Origin: Linyphia triangularis
Lineage: Eukaryota > Arthropoda > Arachnida > Araneae > Linyphiidae
Assembly (NCBI GenBank): GCA_963978545.1
Contig: OZ021722.1
Coordinates: 248,001 to 312,000 of the forward strand
DNA: 64,000 nucleotides
Direction of reading: 5' to 3'
Numbering within the stretch: the first letter of the stretch is position 1; every line of letters begins with the position of its first letter. The notes below the pieces were generated by a model that was given only the letters and a program-made list of their open reading frames with translations, made no database searches and was not told the origin of the DNA. Of this stretch, positions 22,179-33,646 are shown piece by piece. A program made the position numbers and the translations under genes.

Positions 22179-25100
22179 TAGGGACGACGCGAACGGGGGG
22201 CGAGGGGGGCGTCTCGTCCCCCTAAAGTTTCAGAAAGTTGAACAGTCGGCAAATTTTCGAAATTTTTTTAGTCATTTTTTTAAAGTTGATCCACAATGAA
22301 ATCGAATTAAATGAAAAAAAAAAAAAATTAAAATACCCACCCAAGTTTCACTTATCGGCATTTTTACATTAGAAGTCTATTATAAGGGAGTCGGTGCCTT
22401 TCCCCCCGCCTATATTGATGGACTGCGTACACAAATATAATAGGTATCTTGCGAACACAAATCATAGATATCTTCATTATCTCACCCCGCCAAAGTTTTC
22501 AGAAAAGAAAGACGGCAGTCGGCAAATTTCCAAAATTTCATCAATTATTTTAAAAGTGCCAAGTAATGCATGTTTTAAAATATATTGAATAGAAAAAAAT
22601 ATAAATAATTAAAATCGTCAATAGTATTAAAAAATCCTGATCACAATTCAGCCCAAGTTGGCGGTCGGCAATTTTAAATTGGAGTAAGTATATCCTTATT
22701 TTGCAGGAACATTTAAGTTGATATTGTCACTGACAGCTTCTAAATGAAATCAAATATGAACATATCTCCCTTACCCCGTACTGTTGCCCAAGTATCAATT
22801 TCCACAAATTCTCTACAGAATGAATAATTTTCCTTCAATTTCAAATCAGTATATTTAATTGTATAAATCGTCAAGCCTACTGTCGTAAGTGTTTAAATTC
22901 AGTCACCTGATAAGTACACACTATATTCTCAAGAAGAAACTGACAATAATTACTTATTCTTCCAATTAATAGATAACTCTGATGTGTTACAGTAGGCGAC
23001 ATATTTTTAGTACGTCAGGTAACGCCTCAAAAACCATGATATGCCCATTAAACGTCATTTATATAAAGTGTGTATTGTAAGTCATATGAATTGAAAGTCT
23101 TACAGAAAATTTCAAAACATCTAAATTTTAACATCTGAAAAATGAGCCCTCTTTTATCAAATACATACCTTACGTACACCACTGGTCTGGTGAGAAGTTT
23201 CAATTTCGAATGCAACTTTTTTTTTGGTAAAGATAAAAATAAAAAAAATAAAAAAAATACTTTTGAAAGGTTATTCAACGAAGTTTATTTTAACTTATTA
23301 CGAAAGTGAAGTTGAGTGAAATGGAAGTAGCTTGCAATTCTGTTAAAAAATGTTTCTATGAGATTTTGCCAAATTATTGCAATTAATGTCAAGTAGAACT
23401 CTATAAATGATGTTATATAGTACTTCATTTATTAAAAAAGTGTAACGGTGTGCGGGAATGGAGAGTCGAACACCGGACTCCTAGATCAGAAGACAGGCAC
23501 GCTAATCACTAGGCAAAAGTGATCACTAGCCCCTAGGTGTTGTATCTGTCATTTGTACACGAGACCATCACAAATGTATTACCGAAATAATGCATGCCAT
23601 GTAAACTAGAAGGCAATGTCGTATATATTGCAACAAAATAATCATTGGAAAAGTATTGAAAGGTTTGTTATAATATTATCTAAATTTCTTGACTTTTCCT
23701 GTACCCAAAGAGCTGTGGCCTGACTTTGCCCAACGTACAACCAGGTTTCAGTCTATTAGAACCCCTTTCACGCCTTTCCTCGATTTCACCACTTTACTTT
23801 ATACACGAAACATCGAAAAGACATCGTGTTTCAGTTAAGTTAGATTAATCAAAATACCTTTAAAAATATTTCCTACTGGATCAGTAGATCTCACATTAGG
23901 ATTATAACCTTTAAAGGTGGGAAAGGGAAATGGGGGAGGTTTTTTAGATTTTTAGAAATCTCAGGTTGACTGTGACGTTTCTCTTCTTTAGAAGATCATA
24001 TGCGCAACTTCTCCTTCCTCAAGATAATAACATTGGAGATTTGAATACCTCCCTTCCCCCAAAAAACCTCTGCAGGTACTATTCCTTACTTAGTTTGGAT
24101 TTTTGTGCCGAAAATTCTGGTTTGCTTTTTTATAGATCTGAATATTTTGTTGCTAAATTCGAAGTTCATAAGGGTAGTGAGTTAGTTGAGAATAATTTAC
24201 TTTGTAAAACTTTATTTCTGCTTCATTAGGATAGAGGTTCATATATTTTTTTTTTACATATAAATAATATTATAGTTTAGTTTAATGCTAAAGTAATATA
24301 TTTCATTTTTAGTCCTGCTTAGAGAAAACTAGCATTATACTTATTATTAATAAAACGAGAAATATTTGCTGAAATTATTGCTGGAAAACCTCGAAAAAAT
24401 TATTAAATTCTATCCAGCAGTTTTGGTAAGAAATACGTATAGGAAGTAACTATTTTTAAGAAGTAAATTCCTCTGTTAAATTGCTAAAAAAAATTAAGTT
24501 TTACTATTAATATACTTTTCAAGAGAAAGTAAAATCCTCTTTTCTTTTTTAGTTAGGAAAATATGTTAAAAAGTATTTGAAAATTAATTAAAAAAATGTT
24601 TTTAATAATTATTGTATTTTGAAATGCAATTATATTGTCCAAGAGCGCCGACAGGATTATTTGCAGGGAGGTGCAGATCGCTAAGAGGGAGGTATAAGGC
24701 GACAAAAGTCTTTGTTTAATCTTAGATTTTTTGAAAATGGTAATCGGACTTCCTAATTTGATGTTAGTTAATAGCTGTACAAAATTTTTTGCTCGAATTG
24801 ATAATTTACTACCTATATATTTTGTTCTTGTGAATTATTTCTTTTACATTACTTTATTTTTCAAAAGGCAGGAGGGAGTGTAAGTGCTTGTTTCTTATAT
24901 GTCCCTGACATTGTCTCTAGTATAAAAATCGCAGTGTTTCGCGTAGGTAATTTTGTGTGATAGCAATAATCTGCCAAGATTTTACAAAGAAGAATTTTTC
25001 CAGAATTTGTTTGATTAACTTTTTTTTACAACTCTAAATTAGAGTCGCATATTTGATCAATATTTTTCATTTATTTTATTTCGCGTTCTAGTGCGATTTC

Positions 25101-25705
25101 CATCCACTTTTACACGTTTAATTAATTTCTTCGAAACTGCAATTTGAAAATTAAAAAAAATTGTATTGAAATGGAGCCTTTGTACTGCTCATGTTACAGA
25201 ATTGGTTCAAGATTGTGAGAATGCATTCTATCTGTAAAAGATAAATGCCTCCCCTCCCCTCATAAAAGCACTTCGAAAAATTATCCCCTTTGTTCGGGAA
25301 AAGGGGGTTATTTACTAAACAAAAAAGAAAAATTAAATGAATTTGTTGGAACTTTAACTAAAATGTGAAGGGAATTTACTTAAAAGATGACATTAATTAA
25401 GTATTAATAAAATGCCATAAAATATTAAAAACACTAATTAAAATTAATTACACATTAAATAAAATGATTCACAATTAAATAAAAAACAACAATTAGTTAT
25501 TAACTCATTAACAATTAATTACGCATTAGTTAACAATTAAATAATAATTAAAAAATATGCCATTAATTTTGCATTAATAAAAATTAATAATAGATTGACA
25601 CCTTAATAGATATTTTCTACATTTACCCCATACTTGTCTAGATTTTAGTCGGCAAATGTATGTCTAACGCCCCCCCCCCAATCGAAATTTTTAGCGACGG
25701 CCCTG
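22179..25705. mobile_element. hAT-type element nested in the MITE
   Basis: The insertion is delimited by CATGTGTT at 22171-22178 and again at 25706-25713, an 8-bp target duplication. Ends are TAGGGACGACGCG and, as complement, CAGGGCCGTCGC: imperfect hAT-style termini. Near the ends are G-rich and C-rich blocks (GGGGGGCGAGGGGGGCG; CCCCCCCCCC). The 3.5-kb interior is AT-rich with no recognisable hAT transposase. It holds a tRNA-like fragment at 23455-23520 and many TTAAT-rich repeats at 25370-25600. An 87-codon frame at 23966-24229 is unrecognised. Confidence 0.75.
23455..23520 (-). repeat. tRNA-derived (SINE head-like) fragment
   Basis: On the - strand there is an A-box-like TGCCTAGTGATTAGCGTGCC and a B-box-like GGTGTTCGACTCTCC at about tRNA spacing. 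Acceptor-stem pairing is poor, so it is not a credible functional tRNA. It resembles tRNA-headed SINE fragments and lies inside the hAT-type insertion. Confidence 0.5.
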
Positions 25706-25764
25706 CATGTGTTGCTCTTGCACCAAAAACCTCAAACCACCTAACCACAGCAGTTAAAGGTTAA

Positions 25765-27044
25765 ACAGTTGGGGAAATGCCGAAATTATTCGATGATATG
25801 GGGTTTCCTCAGATACTAAGGTACTAAAGTAGGGCCAGAACATATAGTTCCTTTAATTTTAAGTGATGTAGAATTATCAACCAGCTGACGATTCTTAACA
25901 TCCACAAGAACCGTTCTAATAAATCAGAGACCATAATTGAATCTGACACATCCGCAATTAAAAATGTCCATGAGAACGATCTGCGCAGTCCAAAATCTAA
26001 GTCCAAGTTTTTCGAACCATAGGTTTGAATGATGAATCCGTTTGCCGCGTAAAGTACAAGTTCCTGGGGTACGAAGTTTAAAACTAGTTTTTTAGGAAGA
26101 CAGCTTCAGGAAGAGCCACAATCGACCAGAAAACGATTACCCGACTTTCTGTCTTTAACAAATAACCGGCTAAAACTGAAACTGCTATCTGCCGCCGTAA
26201 GAACAGACGCGTCTACTGGTTTTCCAAAAACTGACAAGGTTTAATACAATCACGGGCTTTATCCCCAAAACTCCTATGATACCAGCACAAAACGTTAGTT
26301 TCGGAACGCCTGCTAGAGTCATGTCCTTTGCCAGAATTAACCTTTTCTCGTGAAACTGTGCAATTGCGGTTTTGGTTCCTAAGGCACCGTTTAGAACTAA
26401 ATGACAGCTGTTTAACCTCCTCACGAAGTAAGGTAATTTCGTCCTTTAACGATTGCAAGTTTAACTTATCATGCGTATGTTCAATACAAGCGACACTCAG
26501 AGTGCAACCCGACACTTCGTTAACTTTGTCGACAACTTTTGACAAACCGTCTAATGACTCACTGCAAACCGACAATATTTGTTGGATGGAAAACGGGTAG
26601 ACGCTACAACCACAGAGAGCGTAATACCTCGTCGCTTACGTTACCTGCAGCTAAATTGCGCATTTCGAGCAAAAGCTGCGAAGGCCGTTTATCACCCAAA
26701 CAAATATCCTGCAGTAGAAGTTTTAAACGAGTAGAATCGGATTGCACGTACAAGTTAAGAATGCGCTGTTTTAATGTTTGGTATTTGTTTTCCGCAGGCG
26801 GTGTGCGAACCAAATCAGTTGCACAAGAAAGTCCACCCGCGCTCAAAGCTGCGACTACTGAATGAAATTGCGTATTATCGGTAGAAATTCCAGCAAGATG
26901 AAATTGAGATTCAATTTGGCCAAACCATAATTCGGGATTTGTTTCCCAGAAAGGTGGAGGGCGAAAAGCAACTCTACAAATCTCTCTTATGCGTTCCTCA
27001 ATTGGGTCCGCTGCGTTTTTATTATCTACCATGACGGGTTTCAA
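25765..27044 (-). pseudogene. Ty3/Gypsy copy 1, gag and protease
   Basis: A Met lies at 27032 (MVDNKN) in a frame starting at 27044. The gag domain reads PPFWETNPELWFGQIESQF and LLQDICLGDKRPSQLLLEMR. After a frameshift, 26575-26213 gives a coiled-coil-like stretch and the knuckle LCWYHRSFGDKARDCIKPC, the CWYHx(n)CxxPC pattern of arthropod Gypsy gag. The protease follows with RLFVKDRKSGNRFLVDCGSS, where the usual DSG active site reads DCG, then a stop, then TYGSKNLDLDFGLRRSF. Multiple breaks. The pol part continues at 22004 beyond the MITE. Confidence 0.82.
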
Positions 27045-27214
27045 TTAATGTATGTGAAATTTATATTTGGAAGAAGAAAAAATCCAGGTTTAACACCGAG
27101 ATGGCACGCAAGCAGTAAACGACGCAAGTAAATAGCGTACGAGCTCGAATCCAATTTAAAAACTGGTCACGAGAAAAAGAATTCCAGAATCTCCACTCAC
27201 CAAACAGTAGTCGA

Positions 27215-27659
27215 TCAGTCCCATGTGGTCCTCAGCAAACTTTATTACTTGAAAAACATTTTCAGTATGGGCACTGCGTATTCAGTACACCTTCAAACAG
27301 TTCAGCTTCAGAAACAGGCGACCAAACATCAGAAAAGATTAGCCGGCAAAACTCGTATTTGATTTAACCACCTTAGCTGTGCAGCAAAAGACTCAAGTCC
27401 TCACGTCCGAGTCTACCACTTTAGTGATAGGTGCGTGCTGTTCATGTAGATTAAATCTGACTCCAGTTTAATAACAATGTAAACAATGAAACTTAACATT
27501 TAAGAATTAAAATAAACAACAAAACATAATTATCATCTCTCGAGATACGAAGCCAACTTGCTTCGGCTTTTACACCACTTGAAGGGGCGTGGCTTGCTCG
27601 ACGCTACCCGTCCAGAGTTGAGTGGTATAGGTATTTGGTAAAGTGGCCGTACCGCCACA
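27215..27659 (-). repeat. Probable 5' LTR of Gypsy copy 1
   Basis: On the - strand it begins TGTGGCGGTACGGCC at 27659 and ends near 27215 where TTTGGTGAGTGGAGATTC follows, a position and sequence suitable for a primer-binding site. It lies 170 bp before gag. The inner end is placed only approximately, and no 3' LTR partner is present in the window. Confidence 0.55.
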
Positions 27660-27839
27660 GATTAAAGTTTCATCGTGCACGAAGAATATTTCTCTTTATT
27701 ATTGGGTTCCCATTATTTGTATATTTGATCTCATCGTCTGCTCATATCTATATACAATGACGTAGTAGAATATTTTGATAAAAAATGAAGTGCAAATCTT
27801 AAAAGTAATTGCACTCGGATGTGATGAAAACATTTTTTT

Positions 27840-28500
27840 TTTTTATTTAAGCCTTCAAAATTATAATTTTTACATATTTGCAAGAATTAAAAGGTAATAA
27901 CTAAATTTTACTTAAAAAAAGTTCACATAGAATTCTAAATTTTCAAAATTAAAAAAAAAAAAAAAATAATAATAAAATTCCAAATTTTATTTTATTTTTC
28001 ATTTTGCAATATTTTTTCCTGATTTTTTATTTTTAGATTTCCTAGTAATATACTCTACAGTTTCAGGCACCGGATTTTGAATAAGTAAAAGAGTTTTGGA
28101 AGAAACCAATAAAAACTAATCATATAAGTAAAAATATCGTAAAAAAAACGGATATTTTTAACATTTAAATTTCTAAAAAAAAAGCTTATATTTTATTAAA
28201 AATCCAAGCCTAATTTTGCGAAATAGATCTTTAGAGTGACCCACAAAAAAATTAAATTCATTTTTATTTGTTGTATTTTCAGCATTTTGAGTAAGTAGGA
28301 ATTCCAAAAAACACGAATTGAGAAAAATGCGTTCGAAATATCGAAGGAGCTATTCCATCTACGTTTAGCTCTGCATACAAAATATAACTTGTATGCAATT
28401 GCAGTTTTCAGAACAAATCAAATACTTGCCAGATTAAGGAGAAAGTTTCAAATATTCAAAACACGCAAAAAATAGAAATCGACGTTTTTAAATTTTTTTT
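27840..28500 (+). repeat. TTAA-type MITE, truncated copy
   Basis: It matches 4640-5220 and the complement of 29628-30309 (AAATTATAATTTTTACATAT, TCTTTAGAGTGACC, GAAAGTTTCAAATATTC, ACGCAAAAAATAGAAATC). Its right terminus is lost: similarity ends in a T-run at 28500, immediately followed by the exon-like stretch starting TGGCACC. Confidence 0.65.
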
Positions 28501-28502
28501 AG

Positions 28503-28611
28503 TGGCACCAAATGCCCATTCACATGAGGCAATGGCACTTCTTCAAAAATTGAAAGAGCTGACACATCTTTTCGTTGATGGACGGGATCGTCAATTTAAG
28601 AGGACTTCCTA
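28503..28611 (+). other. Exon-like open stretch of unknown gene
   Basis: It is preceded by a long T-tract and AG (28501-28502) and followed by TA|GTAAGT, a strong donor. The open frame reads APNAHSHEAMALLQKLKELT and HLFVDGRDRQFKRTS, with balanced composition unlike the AT-biased surroundings. If not spliced, a TAG at 28610-28612 ends it. It joins neither gene A (already terminated) nor gene B (other strand). It could be an exon of an unrecognised gene or a captured exon fragment beside a truncated MITE. Confidence 0.3.
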
Positions 28612-28619
28612 GTAAGTTG

Positions 28620-28866
28620 CTATGCGCCATTTAAAACCTTGAAATTTTCACTTAATGAAGTTTTCATTTAATGTCTGTCTATCATACATGAAAACTGCTG
28701 CATATGCATTGGATTCCAAATATAAAATAAAATATGACGCTATTTTCAAGTTTTAATTTATTTCGTTAAGTTCGTACCAAAAAGGTTTTGTACAAAGTAG
28801 TTTCTAAGCGCAGTGAGCTAAAAGATTGAAACATAGCGGGTATAGGTTATTAGGAATTCTTCTTAA
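28620..28866. repeat. MITE of the CATTCCCTATACTCG family, decayed
   Basis: It shares AACCTTGAAATTTT, TTTTCATTTAATGTCTGTCT, TTTTCAAGTTTTAATT and a decayed right end GCGGGTATAGGTTATTA with the copy at 21173-21485. Non-coding. Confidence 0.5.
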
Positions 28867-29627
28867 GCCAATCAACTCCCAGCTGTTGACGATATATTAC
28901 TGTTTCAACAGGCGAGAGTTCCATTGACCCATCTACTGCTAATCGAACTCTACATTGGAACTTTTCGTACTAGCTGTGTTAGTGAAAGTGCATTGTTTCA
29001 AAATTAAAATGACATTTTTCTGATTTCAATGTTATAAAACCTGTTCAATCGTTTTTAAACGTTTTCTTCAAAGTTTCATTTCAATTAAAAACTTAACATT
29101 TTCTCAGTTATCAATTATTCACCATCTTTAGAAGTTGTGAATATTAAATGATTCATAATTAGAAGATGTGTACAATAAATGGTTCATCCTTAGAAGATAT
29201 ACACATAAATTAGTGCAATTGGTTAGCTTACACCACGTCCATGACTGCGTTTTACTTTGGTTAACTTTGCAGAGTTGATTCACTAATTCTGTAATAAACT
29301 TTTTATATAGCGGGACTCATTCAGTTTCACTATTACAATAAATAGAAGTTTAATTGAAAACAACAAATATTCCAAAAATCTTCACAATGTTGGTCTTCCC
29401 TTCAGTGTTTTTCAGTTATTTGTCTCAGAGTGGCGTATCATGTTGATTGGATGACTGCAAAAAAGGAAAACACATTTGATTTAAATTGTGTAGAAGGATG
29501 AACAGAATTTAAAAAAAAAAAAAAAAAAAAACCTAAGGTTTGCACAGAAAATAATAATCTTTTACAACCAAAAAATAAAAATGCACAACAGATGGCGCTA
29601 AGATTGACATACACATTTGAACTTTTT
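28867..29627. other. Intergenic sequence, no gene seen
   Basis: AT-rich, with a poly-A run near 29515-29530. No conserved frame or bounded repeat was recognised. Confidence 0.4.
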
Positions 29628-30309
29628 TTAAGGGGACTTGGTACCCCTTGTTTTCACAAAAAATATAGATTTTGTATTTTTTGCGTGTTTATAATCTTTG
29701 AAACCCTCTTTAGTGTGGCAAGTATTTGAGCTGATCCGATGACTGCAATTGCAGAAAATTATATTCTTATGGAGAATTGTTGCAATGGATCCTTTGAACG
29801 CCTTTCTCATTTCGTGATTTTTGAAATTCTCATCATACTCAAAATGCTAAAACTTCAGCAAATATTAATGAAATGACTCGAAATTTTTTTTGTGTCATCC
29901 TTAATATCCATTTGATAAAAATAGACATGAATAACACAATTTAAATGTTGAAAAATACCAGTTTTTTTATGCTTTTTTTTACCTATAGGTACAGTAATCG
30001 TTGTTTTTCTCGAAAACTGTTTTACTTTTGTAAATCTGATGCCTATAAAGTTAAAGTATATTATTAGGGACATGTTTTTTAAAAAATCAGAAAAAAATAT
30101 TGAAAAATGAAAACGAAGATAAAATTAGAAATTTTATTATTATTTTTTTTTTAAATTTTAAATTTTGAAATTTAAAGTACTATGTGAACTTTTTTTCAAA
30201 ATAAAATTTAATTTTTACTTAGTTATACTTCTAAATATGCAAAAATTATAATTTAAAAAGCTTAAATAAAAAAAACCCACAAAGTTTGAAGGGTACAAAG
30301 TCCCCTTAA
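29628..30309 (-). mobile_element. TTAA-flanked MITE, best copy
   Basis: TTAA at 29628-29631 followed by GGGGACTTGGTACCCCTTG, and on the other side AGGGTACAAAGTCCCC followed by TTAA at 30306-30309. About 15-20 bp imperfect terminal inverted repeats around a 680-bp AT-rich core. It is inverted relative to the copies at 4640 and 27840. TTAA duplication is the piggyBac signature. The ends resemble the separate MITE at 58071-58749 (TTAAGGGGGTATGGTACC). No coding capacity. Confidence 0.8.
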
Positions 30310-31421
30310 TTATCATTTTAAAAATCTTAATTTTTTTTTTGCACCTTAAAATGCATAATTAGTAATGATGTTTGCATCAGTTTTACTCAAAAATTAATTA
30401 GCTAATTATCGTTTAACTCATTAATTAGCACATATTTAAACAGTGATTACTCAAACTTCACTAAGCCAATAAAAAGAAATGCGATTGAAAACTGTGCGTA
30501 TTCTCATTTTTGATGTTTTTACCCTCCATCCAAGTTTCTAGAATGCATAGTTTTTTTTAAATATTTTTTTTTTTTTTTTTACTTTAAAAGTAGAAAAAAT
30601 TACAATTTTCCTGGAAACTTTTGTTTTTAAAACTCTGGCAAAATATATTTTTTCCAAAATAAATTTTAATTGAGTGTCAAAACAATGTTGATGTAAATTT
30701 TAATTTTACAGTAATTTAAAAAATAAAAACTATCAAACTTTAGATAACTGTTTGAATTAATTACCTAGAGTTAAAAACTCGATTCATCAGATAATGAGTT
30801 TAGAATTTTCAAATTTATGTTCCGAATAAAATAGACTTTAAACTAGCAAAATAACTGAATAATAAATCTTGAAAAAATTCCATCTCGAAATTATTTTGAA
30901 ACTAAAATCACTTTTTGGGCTATTTTGCATGTGGACATAATTTCAGACCACCGATCATTTTACTGTTCATGAATTTTCAACATTACTTTAGACTTGCTCC
31001 TTTATTACTTGGGAAAAAATTCTGAGTCTATTTAATGTATTGAAAATGAAAAAAAGCCTACTGCAGAAAGGATTTCGTTTATAAAATAAAATACACTCAA
31101 GTGATCCCCCAAATATCACTAAATGCTAGAAGATTGTATTTCACTTAACATAATTAGTAAATTATTGAACAAAGTGGAATTTCATACAAATAAAGGTGTT
31201 GATAATAAATTTAACAAAACTCTATTAGTGTTTTAAATGACATATTTGGAACTTATTTCTTTTAAATTTCATAAGGATTACATTTTTTTATTTAATTAAA
31301 AAAACAACGACTTATTTTTGAAACTTTGTGTATATTTTCAACGTAATATGAATACAAAATATATTGCATTTGAATACAAACTTATTAAACCGTTACGTTA
31401 TAATGAAAAGTTTTAGTATAT
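30310..31421. other. Intergenic AT-rich sequence
   Basis: 30370-30650 is the inverted partner of 12480-12760. The remainder shows no gene or bounded element. Confidence 0.4.
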
Positions 31422-31903
31422 TGTTACGAATTTTCCACAGAGGCAATGATGGCACAGTTTTTAACAATTATTAAAACAATTGATAAAAACAATTATTTAT
31501 TCACTCTTCAAAGGCACACAAAATTTAATCAAAGAACAGGGAAATCACTATCAAGTTGCAGCACAAGCTTCAGTAACAACAATTTCGAAAACGGAGATTA
31601 AACAAGTTAACTCTAGTAGGTAAACAAAGCGATCAGCTTTCATCGAAATCCGAAGTCAAACTAAAAACTTTTCCAATCTGCGGTCTTATATATGCAGGAG
31701 CGTGGGAACATTCTCGAAACATCCAGCCAACTCGACAAATAAAAAAGAAACATCTCGAAATGTCTTGATTGCTTTAGGTGTTGCCACCTTTTTCTAACCT
31801 GTATTATAGCTGTTAATAAATAAAATAAGATAAAATAAATTACAATAGGAATTATAAAATTATACGGCACTATTTACACTATATACAGACAATTTGTGCA
31901 ACA
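31422..31903 (-). repeat. Solo LTR with ATAT duplication
   Basis: 482 bp beginning (on the - strand) TGTTGCACAAATTGTCTG and ending GAAAATTCGTAACA, i.e. TG...CA, flanked by ATAT at 31418-31421 and 31904-31907. It is the same family as 57266-57699 in opposite orientation. No internal retroelement region is adjacent, so it is a solo LTR left by recombination. Confidence 0.85.
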
Positions 31904-32796
31904 ATATATAATCTCATCGTTGTAGACATTCGCTATATTTTTTAATATATTAAATGTGTGTTTTGTGTATTTCTGAAATGCCTACACATTTCAAATAATC
32001 TTAACAATGCAATCTTTTTTTTTTCCTTCAATAAAGCTTTAATTAATTTCAAATTGATCTAGTTATAGCGAAGCCAAAAACGAACTTTTTTTTAAAATCT
32101 TTTTGGTTAAAATATTGAAATCCAAGTGTCAAAATAGGAAGGTGAAAGGGGGAGGAGAAGAATTTCGATCATCACAAATATATTGGATGCAAATAAAATA
32201 TATGTATCCTCCTCGGATCCCAACCAGCTGCACATAGTAAAAAATCAAGCTAACACTATGTGCCAAAAAAAAATATGTGAAGAAGCTTTCAGCAAAATAG
32301 TTTTCATCAAGAATAAATGCTCTCATTAGACAATTTACTAAGATTGGCTTTCGTAAAATAAATTATTTCAACCGTCATCATCTCACAAATGGGTAATCTG
32401 GAAGTTTAAATACTTTTATTAAAAGTTAGGTCACATTAGAACTTCACTTCTTTTGGAGACTTCGATTTATTAATAATGAAAATTGTTATTTTTTAATTAT
32501 ATGAAGAAAAAAAATCAAACATCCATTGTAATTTTATTATGATAAGAAAAATGTCAGTACATTTTTTACAGTTTCCAGAAATGCGTTGTATTTTTAAATC
32601 AATAAAAATTAAATGATTGAGATATCTAGCCCACGAAAGCTCCAACATAAGCCTCTAAAAGTTAGTGGCGAACGTTGTTTGAAGGGCTTTACAAAATGTT
32701 TCTGTTACAATCTTAATTGTATTTTTACTTACTTTGTTGCCTTCTTTGGTTATCTTCCTTTCTCTTCTTGAGTCACGTTGTCTTTTAAAAAACCAG
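31904..32796. other. Intergenic, no gene seen
   Basis: AT-rich with no conserved frame. The open frames here are short and Phe/Tyr/Lys-biased as expected from composition. Confidence 0.4.
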
Positions 32797-32987
32797 GTTC
32801 TCATAGGACTTAAATATCGTTCAGATACTTCGGGATTTTTGCCTGTAAAAACGTTTATTATAGAAAAGTCAAATATTTCAAGACTACAAATGCACTTTCT
32901 AGAGTTCGCATTTGGAATTTTTTACGGAGTATCAGCAGCAAGAGAAGGAAAACCTCCTCATGTGGATCTGGATAAATTTCTCAACAC
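32797..32987 (+). other. Exon-like open stretch of unknown gene
   Basis: It follows AACCAG (acceptor at 32795-32796) and ends before GTATTTAA, a weak donor. The open frame reads VLIGLKYRSDTSGFLPVKTF, then MHFLEFAFGIFYGVSAAREG and KPPHVDLDKFLNT, with varied residues that look coding. An upstream ATG at about 32734 is in frame. I do not recognise the protein. Joining directly to 28611 would create a stop, so the two stretches are not adjacent exons of one message. Confidence 0.3.
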
Positions 32988-33646
32988 GTATTTAATATTA
33001 TTACACACAAAGCAACGTAAATTGGAAAATGATTTCATCATATTGTTTTTGTATTGTTAAGGCGACTCAGTACCCTGAAAATAGAAAAATCAATTTTGAG
33101 ATCTCATTGTTAGCTGTTTAACCCTTTTACATTTAACTTGGATATTCTCTGAAACTTCGATGTACCTTTTCTAACTAACTAGCACCATCAAATTTTTTTT
33201 ATAAAAATATCTACAGATTTAACTGGGGCTAAAACAAATATCAAAGTCAATACCTCCTTTTTTTTGACAGAAAATAACTTTTGTTTAATCTGTATGTTAT
33301 GAAATAAAATTTAATAAAAATTATATCTCTACTTGTTAGAAGTACATTGAAGTTTAAAATATCACGTTTAGAGAAAATTAAAGGTAAAAAGCTAATGTAT
33401 TAAAGCATTTAAAACAAAATATAACATACTTTTTTTTTAGTAGAAACATAAGTAGTACATAAAAATAAAGGCAAATAAACATAGAACAAAAAATAAAAAT
33501 CCCAAAATCGATTTTTTTTTCATACCTAATTTTAGGATATATCTATTTACTGCATCGGAAAGCAGCTACGTCTCTCAAATGAATTTCCATATATATATAT
33601 ATATATATATATTTTGATATCCACAATATATTTTGATAATTGGTTA

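Larger units (their letters stand above)
22005..25764. mobile_element. TTAA-target (piggyBac-like) MITE, interrupted
   Basis: CCTTTAACTGCTGT follows TTAA at 22005-22008, and ACAGCAGTTAAAGG precedes TTAA at 25761-25764. Apart from a hAT-type insertion at 22179-25705 the two ends make a MITE of about 220 bp matching the intact copy at 39271-39491 in inverse orientation (TGTGGAATG, TTCCACCCCCTAAAATAT, CAAAAACCTCAAACCACC). It landed inside the Gypsy pol gene. TTAA target plus CC(C)TTTAACTGC-type ends fit piggyBac-like elements; a TA target cannot be fully excluded. Confidence 0.8.

Noticed and set aside
23966..24229. 87-codon + strand frame within the hAT-type element
   Set aside because: No transposase motif and mixed low-complexity residues; not supported as a gene.
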